DNA of 28,837 nucleotides from JBOGWP01 sp050693875 (GTDB lineage: Bacteria > Actinomycetota > CADDZG01 > JAHWKV01 > JBOGWP01): the NCBI GenBank assembly GCA_050693875.1, contig JBOGWP010000001.1, positions 1 through 28,837 of the forward strand, given 5' to 3'. The notes under the pieces are model-generated. The model saw nothing but the letters and a program-made list of their open reading frames with translations. It was not told the origin of the DNA and ran no database searches. Below, piece by piece: positions 22,105 to 28,837 of this stretch. Each line of letters begins with the position of its first letter. Within the stretch, counting starts at the first letter, position 1. The translations under genes and the position numbers were made by a program.

Positions 22105-23409
22105 CTATCCCCGGGCGCGCTTGCCTGAGATCGGGGAGAGCCGCGTGACCGTCTCCGTGGCCTCTGCCCCCACCGAGATCTGCGTGATGGGCACGCCCAT
22201 GAGCTCCTCGAGCCGCTCGACGTAGCCGCGGGCGGCCGCCGGCATGTCCGTCCAGCTGCGAGCCTCGCCGATCTCGGATCTCCAGCCGGGCAGCTCCTCG
22301 TACTGGGGCTCGGCCTTGTGGAAGATCGACTGATGCGGCGGGAAGCGCTCGTAGCGCCGGCCGCCGTGCTCGTAGGCGACGCACACCTTGATGCTGTCGA
22401 AGGCTGAAAGCACATCGAGCTTCGTCAGGAAGACCTCGGTCAGAGAGCTGAGGCGGGCGGCGTAGCGGCCGATGACCGCGTCGAACCAGCCGCAGCGCCG
22501 CTGTCGCCCGGTCGTGGTCCCGTACTCGACCCCGCGCTCGGTCATCAGCTGCCCCGACTCCCCGAGATCCTCGGTGGGGAAGGGCCCCTCGCCGACGCGC
22601 GTCACGTACGCCTTGGTCACGCCGATGATGCGGTCGATGGCGTGCGGCCCGACGCCGGCTCCCGCACACACGCCGCCGGCGATCGGATTCGAGGAGGTAA
22701 CAAAGGGATAGGTCCCGTGGTCGAGGTCGAGCAGCGTCCCCTGCGACCCCTCGAACAGCACGTTCTGGTCGGCATCGAGTGCAGTGTGAACCGCCTCGAC
22801 GGTGTCGCCGATGTGCGGCTGGAGCCGGTCGGCGTATCCGAGGTACTCCTCGACGATCGAGTCCTGCTGGAGGGGAAGCCGGCCGTAGATCGCGGTCAGC
22901 ATCAGGTTCTTCTCCCGAAGGGCCACCTCGAGCTTCTCGACGAAGATCTTCGGGTCGAGGAGGTCTTGGAGGCGGATGCCGATTCGGGAGGCCTTGTCGG
23001 CGTAGGCGGGGCCGATGCCGCGGCGGGTGGTTCCCAGCTTCATCTTGCCGAGCCGCCGCTCGGTGAGGCGGTCGAGCTCACGGTGGTACGGCATGATCAG
23101 GTGGGCGTTGCCCGAGACGAGCAGCTTCCCGGTCGAGACGCCCCGCGCCTCGAGGGCGTCGATCTCGTCGAGCAGCACCGCCGGGTCGACCACCACGCCG
23201 GGGCCGATCACGGGGGTGATGTGCGGGTAGAGCACGCCGGCCGGCAGGAGATGCAGCTTGAAGGTCTCCCGGCCGACGATCACCGTGTGGCCGGCGTTGT
23301 TCCCCCCCTGATAGCGGACGACCATGTCCATACGGTCGGCCATCAGGTGGGTGACCTTGCCCTTCCCCTCGTCTCCCCACTGCGTGCCGACCAGCGCGAT
23401 CCCCGGCAT
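22105..23409 (-). CDS. purA: Adenylosuccinate synthetase
   Basis: The enzyme has 434 residues, the full bacterial length. It joins IMP and aspartate using GTP, the first committed step to AMP. The N-terminal GTP loop is GTQWGDEGKGK (8-18) and NNAGHTV carries the catalytic histidine H41; also visible are GTTRRGIGPAYADKASR, LFEGSQGTLLDLDHGTYPFVT, TTTGRQRRCGW and LTKLDVL near the C-terminus. The ATG at 23407-23409 follows a strong GGAGGAGGGG site. The TAG stop touches the repeat array with no gap. The upstream anti-sigma gene points the same way but is separated by 130 nt with a hairpin, so purA probably has its own promoter. Confidence 0.97.
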   Translation of the reverse strand: MPGIALVGTQWGDEGKGKVTHLMADRMDMVVRYQGGNNAGHTVIVGRETFKLHLLPAGVLYPHITPVIGPGVVVDPAVLLDEIDALEARGVSTGKLLVSGNAHLIMPYHRELDRLTERRLGKMKLGTTRRGIGPAYADKASRIGIRLQDLLDPKIFVEKLEVALREKNLMLTAIYGRLPLQQDSIVEEYLGYADRLQPHIGDTVEAVHTALDADQNVLFEGSQGTLLDLDHGTYPFVTSSNPIAGGVCAGAGVGPHAIDRIIGVTKAYVTRVGEGPFPTEDLGESGQLMTERGVEYGTTTGRQRRCGWFDAVIGRYAARLSSLTEVFLTKLDVLSAFDSIKVCVAYEHGGRRYERFPPHQSIFHKAEPQYEELPGWRSEIGEARSWTDMPAAARGYVERLEELMGVPITQISVGAEATETVTRLSPISGKRARG

Positions 23410-23516
23410 TGAACACCCCTCCTCCTACGCCCGCGGACGCGCGTATCGCAGCCGCCTTCCCGGCCCCCCCGGTGGACCTCGCGAATTCTAGGGACCGGAG
23501 CCTGGCTTCGCTCGCG

Positions 23517-23533
23517 CCGGCCCGCAGGGCCGG
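23517..23533 (-). terminator. Hairpin after the anti-sigma factor gene
   Basis: CCGGCCC-GCA-GGGCCGG is a perfect 7-bp stem with a 3-nt loop, 6 nt beyond the anti-sigma stop on the minus strand. There is no T-run. It probably ends the murJ-kinase-sigma transcript before purA. Confidence 0.5.
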
Positions 23534-23539
23534 ACGGGC

Positions 23540-24427
23540 TCAAGGTGCGGCGAACTGCGAGTAGTGACGCGGGGTGCAGTCGGTCTGGGTGACGAGCCAC
23601 GCCTGCAGGCGGTCGAGGCGAGCCTCCCCGTCGGTTGAGGTCGTCCAGGCATAGACCAGCAGGTAGACGGGCTCTGCCTGGTAGAACGCCGGGCGGGCGA
23701 GGAGGGGCATCAGCGGGTAGGGCTGCGTCTCGAGCGTCGCGGCCAGGCAGTCCTCGAGGCTGCGAACCTGCGACGACTGAGCAGACCGGGCCGCATCGGT
23801 CGAGCCCGTGGTCGAGGGGAGGGCGGGGGCGGCCGGGGCGCCGCCCGTGTTCGTGTCCCCACCTTTGGCCGAGTACCGGCTCGCCACCGAGGCCACCGCA
23901 TGCTCCTGGCGCCGCCCGACGTCGGCCACGGTGAACTTGCGCCCCGCCCCCGCCACCTCCGGCTGCGCCAGCACGACGTCGCGGACCTGCTCACCGGAGG
24001 TGAGCTCGAGGGGGCCCTGGGCCCCGGCCCCCGCGCTCGTCGCGGCCTTGTCGACGACCTGCTGACGCTCGGCGGCCTGGTGGGAGGGGCGGGTTGGGCG
24101 GAGAAGGACAAAGCCCACCACGCCGGCGATCAGGAGCGCGACCCCCGCCAATGCGGGAAAGAGCCGTTGGATGAGGGGGCGGCGTGCGGCGGTGGGCGCC
24201 GCGCCCGTCCGCTCGAGGACCGCGAGCCGGATGGCCCGCGACTCGTCGGCAGTCGGAGGGGCGTCGGGCAGGGACGCGAGCGCGGCCATCGTGCGCTCCA
24301 GGGTCTCCCGGCGGGCCGTGCAGTCGGGGCAGGAGCGGAGATGCTCCTCCACCCGGCCTCGCTCGGAGGCGTCGAGCACCCCGTCCAGATACGCGGAGAT
24401 TGCTTCGTCATCTTCGTGTCGAGTCAT
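23540..24427 (-). CDS. Zinc-finger anti-sigma factor, single-pass membrane protein
   Basis: The product has 295 residues. The N-terminal anti-sigma domain has the ZAS signature HLRSCPDC, with H29, C33 and C36 (H-x3-C-x2-C). A transmembrane helix lies at about 90-108 (ALAGVALLIAGVVGFVLL). The remaining 185 residues are extracytoplasmic, with an Ala/Gly/Ser/Thr-rich linker and a more ordered end (LARPAFYQAEPVYLLVYAW, then LDRLQAWLVTQTDC). It should hold the neighbouring ECF sigma factor at the membrane until a signal releases it. Its ATG overlaps the sigma stop as ATGA (24424-24427), the usual cognate pairing. The external sensor part matches no named domain that I recognise. Confidence 0.88.
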   Translation of the reverse strand: MTRHEDDEAISAYLDGVLDASERGRVEEHLRSCPDCTARRETLERTMAALASLPDAPPTADESRAIRLAVLERTGAAPTAARRPLIQRLFPALAGVALLIAGVVGFVLLRPTRPSHQAAERQQVVDKAATSAGAGAQGPLELTSGEQVRDVVLAQPEVAGAGRKFTVADVGRRQEHAVASVASRYSAKGGDTNTGGAPAAPALPSTTGSTDAARSAQSSQVRSLEDCLAATLETQPYPLMPLLARPAFYQAEPVYLLVYAWTTSTDGEARLDRLQAWLVTQTDCTPRHYSQFAAP

Positions 24428-25050
24428 GGCTGCTTCCTCTTCGACGGCGACCGGGCGGCCTCCGGTTCCGTGCCCGGACGCCCGGGGCGCCCCAGCGCGG
24501 GGTCGTCGGCGCGAAGGAGGCCGGCGAGCGCGAACCGCCCCCGCGCGATCCGGCTCTTCACGGTACCTTCCGGAGCGCCGGTCGCCGCGGCGATCTCCTG
24601 ATACGACAGGCCGTACAGGTCGCGCATCACCACCACCGCCCGCTGCTCGAGGGGGAGCCGACGCAGGGCGTCCTCGACGCCGAGCCGCTCGTCGGTCGGC
24701 ATCTCGTTTCCCGCGGGGCCCCCGGGCTCGGGCTCGATCTCCTCCCGCGGCTCGGGGGCCCGGCTCCGCTTGCGGGCCGCGTCGTTGCAGGCGTTGATGG
24801 TCAGACGGTGCAGCCAGGTCGTGAAGGCGGCCTCCCCCTTGAACGAGCTCGCCCGGCGGAACACGTTGACGAGAGCATCCTGTGTGGCGTCGAGCGCGTC
24901 GGCGCGGTTGCCCAGCATCCGCAACGCCAGCCCGAAGATCCGCCTCTCGTGCCGGCGCAGGAGCACCTCGAGCGCGTTGCGGTCTCCCCGATCGACGTAG
25001 CCGGCGACGAGCTCCTCGTCGGGCCGGGACTCGAGACCTGGGATGCGCAT
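24424..25050 (-). CDS. ECF-type RNA polymerase sigma factor
   Basis: A 208-residue sigma-70 family protein with only regions 2 and 4. Region 2 spans about 25-95 (HERRIFGLALRMLGNRADALDATQDALVNVF, then TTWLHRLTINACNDAARKR). Region 4 spans about 125-178 and its helix-turn-helix is GLSYQEIAAATGAPEGTVKSRIARGR. A linker rich in Glu and Pro joins them and a basic Pro-rich tail follows. It directs RNA polymerase to a stress regulon once its anti-sigma partner lets go. The start at ATG 25048-25050 fits the usual length; no clear ribosome-binding site is visible. The kinase gene upstream ends 67 nt away. The position resembles that of sigM near murJ in other actinobacteria. Confidence 0.93.
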   Translation of the reverse strand: MRIPGLESRPDEELVAGYVDRGDRNALEVLLRRHERRIFGLALRMLGNRADALDATQDALVNVFRRASSFKGEAAFTTWLHRLTINACNDAARKRSRAPEPREEIEPEPGGPAGNEMPTDERLGVEDALRRLPLEQRAVVVMRDLYGLSYQEIAAATGAPEGTVKSRIARGRFALAGLLRADDPALGRPGRPGTEPEAARSPSKRKQP

Positions 25051-25117
25051 GTCGCCGAGGGCATTATGCGGCCCCGTCGATGCCGGTCGAGGGCAGGGAG
25101 CCGATCCCCGCCCGGCC

Positions 25118-26602
25118 TCACCCGATCGCGCGCACCTCGGCGATCCCCACCGAGTAGGGGGTCCCGGCACGGCCCTGACCCGGGGTACCGACCAGCGTGG
25201 TGATCCAGATCATCAGGTAGCGGTGGCTCTCCGCGGGCAGGAGGACCATGTCCTTCTGCATGGTGCGCGATGCGCCGGGCTGGCTCCAGCTCCGGCCGTC
25301 GTCCGAGTACCGGAGGGCTGCCTCGTACCCGCCTGTGACCGAGGCCACCTCGACACGGCTGAGCTTGCGCGACTCGCCGAGGTCGATCCACAAGCCCACC
25401 CCATCCTTCAGCCCCCCGAAGTCCGGGCGCGTGTACGACTGGGTCCTCCAGGTCGTCTGGGTGTTGCCGTCGAAGACGTGGCGCGCGAGCTCATCGCGCT
25501 CCGAGCCGTCGCCCCCGGGGTCGTAGGTTCCCGCCGCGCGGATCGCGACTCCCTGCGCTGCCCCGGATGGAGGGTTGGGATTGAGAATGGGAATCGGCAG
25601 GCGGCTCCCGGTGAGACGCAGCGCCGCCAGCACCAGCCCGGCGGCGGTCAGGATCACCAGCAGGGTCGGGAGGAGCCAGCGCCCCTCGCTCTTCACGAAC
25701 GAGGGTTGCGGAGGCGTCGCCGGAGCCGGCGCGCGCACGGTCGCCGCGGAGGACGGCATCGGCCGGCCGGGAGCCCGTGGAGCCTGGAGCGCCGCCAGCT
25801 TCTCGCCCATCTCGCTCGCGGAGGCAAACCGCTCGTCGGGCAGGCGGCCCAGGGCCCGCATGATGAGCTCCTCCAGCTCCTGCGGGATGTTGCGGCGGAT
25901 CTCGCTGGGCTTCGGAGGCAGCCGCTCGAGGCGCGCCATCGCCGACGCGAGCTCGGTCTCGGCCGGGAAGGGCGTCATTCCCGTCACGCTCTCGTACAGC
26001 ACGATCCCAAGCGAGTACAGGTCGGCCCGGCCGTCCGGCTCGACGCCCTCGACGACCTCGGGCGCCACGTAGCGAAGCGTCCCCAGCATGCCGCCCGTGG
26101 TGGTGAGCTCCCCCGTGCCGAAGGCAGCCTGGGCGATCCCGAAGTCCACCACCTTCAGATGCCCCGACTCCGAGAACATGATGTTGGCCGGCTTGATGTC
26201 CCGATGCACGACCGAGGCGGCATGGGCGACGGCAAGGGCGGCGCACACGTCGGCGCCGATGCGCGCCACCCGCTCGGGGGGGAGGGGGCCGGACTTGGTC
26301 AGCAAATCCCGGAGCGTGCCTCCGAGCAGCAGCTCCATCACGATGAAGGGCAGCCCGTCGTGGATCCCGGTGTCGAAGACCGAGACGATGTTGGGATGCG
26401 ACAGCCCGGCAGCGGCCAGCGCCTCGCGGCGGAATCGCTCGGCAAAGACCTCGTCCGAGATGAGGTGGCGATGAAGGATCTTCGTCGCCACCTCCCGCCC
26501 CAGCACCTCGTCGGCCGCGCGCCATACCGTGGCCATGCCGCCGTGGGCGATCTCGTCCTCGAGCCGGTACCGACCGTCCAGCTTGATGTCGGACCTCACC
26601 AC
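25118..26602 (-). CDS. PknB-like Ser/Thr kinase with transmembrane helix and discoidin-like ectodomain
   Basis: The product has 494 residues. The kinase domain (about 10-270) is complete: glycine loop AHGGMATVW (19-27), ATP lysine K41 (VATKIL), helix-C glutamate E60, HRD with D135 and K137 (HRDIKPANI), DFG at 153-155, and APE at 180-182. A Pro/Ala linker leads to a transmembrane helix at about 309-330. The outer domain (about 345-494) resembles F5/8 type C (discoidin) folds: HVFDGNTQTTWRTQ, GLWIDLGESRKLSRVEV and ALRYSDDGRSW, a sugar- or ligand-binding type. No PASTA repeats are present. It starts at GTG 26602 or 26599, 50 nt after the small membrane protein of the murJ operon, suggesting control of peptidoglycan export. 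Confidence 0.9.
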   Translation of the reverse strand: MVRSDIKLDGRYRLEDEIAHGGMATVWRAADEVLGREVATKILHRHLISDEVFAERFRREALAAAGLSHPNIVSVFDTGIHDGLPFIVMELLLGGTLRDLLTKSGPLPPERVARIGADVCAALAVAHAASVVHRDIKPANIMFSESGHLKVVDFGIAQAAFGTGELTTTGGMLGTLRYVAPEVVEGVEPDGRADLYSLGIVLYESVTGMTPFPAETELASAMARLERLPPKPSEIRRNIPQELEELIMRALGRLPDERFASASEMGEKLAALQAPRAPGRPMPSSAATVRAPAPATPPQPSFVKSEGRWLLPTLLVILTAAGLVLAALRLTGSRLPIPILNPNPPSGAAQGVAIRAAGTYDPGGDGSERDELARHVFDGNTQTTWRTQSYTRPDFGGLKDGVGLWIDLGESRKLSRVEVASVTGGYEAALRYSDDGRSWSQPGASRTMQKDMVLLPAESHRYLMIWITTLVGTPGQGRAGTPYSVGIAEVRAIG

Positions 26603-26652
26603 CCGATCCTACTTGTCTCCATGGGTAGGGCAGGCCCGCCCATGGACGCGCC

Positions 26653-27009
26653 TCAGCTCGGGAAGGGCGCCGTTTCGGACACGGTCACCGTGAGGTACTT
26701 GCGCAGCGGGCCGATGTTGTGGATCAGGAGGGACTTCGCCTTCTTGCGGACCGTGGCGGTGGTGTTTCGGTTCTGGAGGTCGATCTCGAGCTTCACGAGC
26801 GTGGTGCCCTCGGCCTCGGCGGTCTGGCGTGCGGCGTCCTCGGCCCGTTGCTGATCGGTGCTGTCTCGGTAGGAGAAGCCTGCCTCCTGCGCCGCCTTCG
26901 AGGCGGTGTCGCGGGCGGTCAGGCGGTTGAGGACGACCGATCCCCCCTCGAATACGATCAGCCCCAGGATTCCCAATACGACGACGATCTTGATCAGCCA
27001 GCCCAGCAC
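26653..27009 (-). CDS. Small single-pass membrane protein between murJ and kinase
   Basis: The product has about 118 residues. A transmembrane helix opens the protein (LGWLIKIVVVLGILGLIVF), followed by a soluble part with an amphipathic stretch (LTARDTASKAAQEAGF, then QQRAEDAARQTAEAEG) and a beta-like end (LVKLEIDLQNRNTTATVRKKAKSLL). The last segment ends LRKYLTVTVSETAPFPS. The frame is open far upstream through murJ, and the GTG at 27009, 29 nt after the murJ stop, is the best candidate start; no Shine-Dalgarno helps. No family is recognised. Its position in the operon suggests a role with MurJ or the kinase at the membrane. Confidence 0.65.
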   Translation of the reverse strand: MLGWLIKIVVVLGILGLIVFEGGSVVLNRLTARDTASKAAQEAGFSYRDSTDQQRAEDAARQTAEAEGTTLVKLEIDLQNRNTTATVRKKAKSLLIHNIGPLRKYLTVTVSETAPFPS

Positions 27010-27038
27010 CTGGCCGGAATCGTCGGAGAGAGGGGTGG

Positions 27039-28730
27039 CTATTCTGCTCGCCGCAGCAGGCCCTTGATCCAACCCAGCTCCTCCACGCGAAGCGCCCGCG
27101 CCGCCCCAACGTAGATTAGCAGCCCCGCCGTGACCGCCCCGAGGATTTGCAGCGCCTGACCCCAGAGCCCTGCCGTCCCGGCGGCTCCTGCGAGGGCCTC
27201 GGCCACAAGCCAGGCCCCCGCTCCGGTCGCGGCAGCGGCGAGGGCGCACTTGGCGACCGTGCGTGCTAGCGGCCCGACGTCGAGCCCGCCGAGGCGCCTG
27301 CGGATGATCACGAGCAACGCCGCTGCGGCGAACAGGTAGGAAGCGGCATGCCCGACGGCGAGGCCGGCGACCTTCTGCCGCGCCTCCGGGAGCAGCACGA
27401 ACAGCGCGACGTTGAGCGCCATGTTGACGACGAACGCGGCCAGGTTGACGAACATCGGCGTGCGCGTGTCGCCCAGCGCCTGGAACGACCGCAGCAGCAG
27501 GTGGAAGCTCGAGAAGAAGATGAGGCCGATCGCGAACCCGCGCAGCACGAGGGCGACCAGCTCGGTGGAGCGCCCGGTGACGATCCCGTGCTCCAGCACC
27601 ACGCGCACGATGGCCGGAGCAATGGCGAGGTATCCCGCCACCGCCGGGAGTGTGACGAGCGCGACGGCCCGCAAGCCCTGCATCAATTGGCGCCCAAACG
27701 CCTGAGTTTCCCCCGCAACCGCCCGCTCGGCGAGTCCGGGGGTGAGGGCGGTCGAGATCGAAACCGTGAACAGCCCGTGGGGCAGCTGGAAGAAGACGAA
27801 GGCGGTCTGGTAGGCGGTGACCCCACCCTGCACCTGGTTGGCGAGCACGAGCGTCACCCAGAGCCCCACCTGGTTGATGGCGACGTAGCCCAGCGTGTAG
27901 GTGGACAGCACGGCGAGGCGCCGGAGACTCGGATCCCAGAAACCGGCTCCGCGGATCCGCCGGTAGCCCACCCGCCGCATCGCGAGCCAGGGAACCAGTC
28001 CGAGGGCAGCCACGCCCGCGGTCGTGCCGATCCCCAGCAGCAGCCGGCCACGCAGTGGCAGGTCGGCGGGAGAGCGAAGCGCGGCGGGGACCGTCAGGGC
28101 AAAGGCGACAAGAGCGACGACCACCACGAGGTTGTTCAGCACGGGGGCAAACATCGGCACCCCGAACCGGCGGTGTGCTTGAAGCACCGCGGTCGTGATC
28201 GTCGAATAGCCGTAGAAGAGCACCTGCGGGATGAACAGGCGCAGCAGCAGCGTCCCCAGCTCCCGCTGCGCCGCCCGGTCCGCCCCGGACGCCGAGAGCG
28301 TGTAGGCCTTCAGGATCAGCGGCGCGAGCACGACGCCGAAGACGGTCAGGGCGGCCAGCACCAGCGTCGACAGGTTCACCACACGGGCGATGAACCGCCA
28401 GCCAGCCTCCTCTCCCTCGCGCTGGCGAACCTCGACGTAGACGCGCAGGAGCACCGCGGACAACACCCCGCCGAGCACGAGCTCGTAGACGATGTTGGGG
28501 GTCGTGTTGGCGAGGTTGTAGGTGTCGGCGAGCCGGCTCTCGGCGACGCCGAGTGCATACGCCATGGCGCCGAGCCGCAGGACGCCGGTGAGCCGGGAGA
28601 GCGCGGTGCCGGCAGTGGCGACGGCGGCGCCTCGCACGACGCGGCCCTCGAACGGCGCGTCGCCAGGCGCGTTTCCATGGGGGCCGGACTCCCCGCGCTC
28701 CGGGGGTCCGCCCGACAGGCGCCGGGTCAT
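27039..28730 (-). CDS. murJ: Lipid II flippase MurJ
   Basis: A 563-residue MOP-superfamily membrane protein with about 14 hydrophobic segments. It flips lipid II across the cytoplasmic membrane for cell-wall synthesis. The SRLTGVLR motif at 45-52 places conserved arginines in helix 1, followed by DTYNLANTTPNIVYELVLGG. Further family stretches are QVLFYGYSTITTAVLQAHRRF, LSTYTLGYVAINQVG and LLRSFQALGDTRTPMFVN. A 30-residue polar N-terminal extension precedes the first helix. There is no fused pseudokinase at the C-terminus; instead a separate kinase is encoded downstream. The ATG at 28730 overlaps the stop of an upstream gene as ATGA, so translation is probably coupled. Confidence 0.95.
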   Translation of the reverse strand: MTRRLSGGPPERGESGPHGNAPGDAPFEGRVVRGAAVATAGTALSRLTGVLRLGAMAYALGVAESRLADTYNLANTTPNIVYELVLGGVLSAVLLRVYVEVRQREGEEAGWRFIARVVNLSTLVLAALTVFGVVLAPLILKAYTLSASGADRAAQRELGTLLLRLFIPQVLFYGYSTITTAVLQAHRRFGVPMFAPVLNNLVVVVALVAFALTVPAALRSPADLPLRGRLLLGIGTTAGVAALGLVPWLAMRRVGYRRIRGAGFWDPSLRRLAVLSTYTLGYVAINQVGLWVTLVLANQVQGGVTAYQTAFVFFQLPHGLFTVSISTALTPGLAERAVAGETQAFGRQLMQGLRAVALVTLPAVAGYLAIAPAIVRVVLEHGIVTGRSTELVALVLRGFAIGLIFFSSFHLLLRSFQALGDTRTPMFVNLAAFVVNMALNVALFVLLPEARQKVAGLAVGHAASYLFAAAALLVIIRRRLGGLDVGPLARTVAKCALAAAATGAGAWLVAEALAGAAGTAGLWGQALQILGAVTAGLLIYVGAARALRVEELGWIKGLLRRAE

Positions 28731-28837
28731 CGAGCGGTCGGTGAGTCGGGACGGCTGCGGCGCGGCGCACGCGGCGATCGCGGCCGAACCCCGCCGGCCG
28801 GCTGGTCGGCGCTTCCGCCCCCGGACCCGTCTGCAGC
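28727..28837 (-). CDS. C-terminal end of the gene upstream of murJ (partial)
   Basis: A minus-strand frame enters from the right edge and stops at TGA 28729-28727, overlapping the murJ ATG as ATGA. Only 36 residues are visible, a disordered Gly/Pro/Arg/Ser-rich tail (for example RPRSPRAPRRSRPDSPTAR). In many actinobacteria a large secreted protein of unknown function or a Nudix hydrolase precedes murJ, but the fragment does not show which. The coupled overlap is the main support for this frame. Confidence 0.45.
   Translation of the reverse strand, partial: AADGSGGGSADQPAGGVRPRSPRAPRRSRPDSPTAR

Noticed and set aside
21678..22669. Long frames through array 2, some running antisense into purA
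   Set aside because: Composition and repeated blocks come from the DNA repeat; purA on the minus strand is the real gene.
1..28837. tRNA, rRNA, insertion sequences or integrase genes
   Set aside because: Looked for; no cloverleaf-like sequence, rRNA signature or transposase motif was recognised by eye.

Overview
The window is about 28.8 kb of very GC-rich bacterial DNA. Dense minus-strand operons, many ATGA/GTGA start-stop overlaps, frequent GTG starts and the gene order murJ, small membrane protein, Ser/Thr kinase, ECF sigma factor, zinc-finger anti-sigma factor all point to an actinobacterium (Actinomycetota), probably a deep-branching or uncultured lineage. The class cannot be fixed from sequence alone. 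The murJ-kinase-sigma arrangement is typical of the region near the chromosome origin in actinobacteria.

Layout. Position 1-131 holds the 3' end of a membrane-protein gene. A GC-rich, hairpin-rich repeat follows (155-580). Minus-strand genes at 625-2907 encode a PGPGW-type membrane protein, an MFS transporter and a membrane protein with an HExxH motif. gabT (3008-4267) is alone on the plus strand. A four-gene zinc-uptake operon (zur-znuA-znuC-znuB, 7396 down to 4272) has an AT-rich 23-bp palindrome at its start. A membrane-anchored molybdopterin oxidoreductase and an amidohydrolase fill 7513-9748. From 9.8 to 13.9 kb lies a decayed zone: a CAP-domain gene with several frame breaks behind a well-formed cyclic di-GMP-I riboswitch, a frame-broken DsbA-family gene, an intact membrane protein, a collagen-like secreted protein and a frameshifted sugar dehydrogenase.

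From 13.9 to 16.9 kb is a cold-response group: DEAD-box RNA helicase and fatty-acid desaturase 5 nt apart, followed by cspA. The plus strand then carries a two-TM potassium channel started by overlap with a 10-codon leader ORF, and a coupled pair made of a small metal-binding (HMA) protein and a P1B-type ATPase. A cupin gene on the minus strand lies between them. A second, inverted repeat array (21465-22104) sits between the ATPase and purA. The right end is the operon murJ, small membrane protein, PknB-like kinase with a discoidin-like ectodomain, ECF sigma factor and anti-sigma factor.

The main unexplained structure is the repeat family. It has four units in two arrays, both located between convergently transcribed genes and in opposite orientation. 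The other highlights are the riboswitch in front of a broken gene, the candidate Zur operator, the leader-ORF-coupled potassium channel with an unusual selectivity filter, and the murJ-linked kinase.
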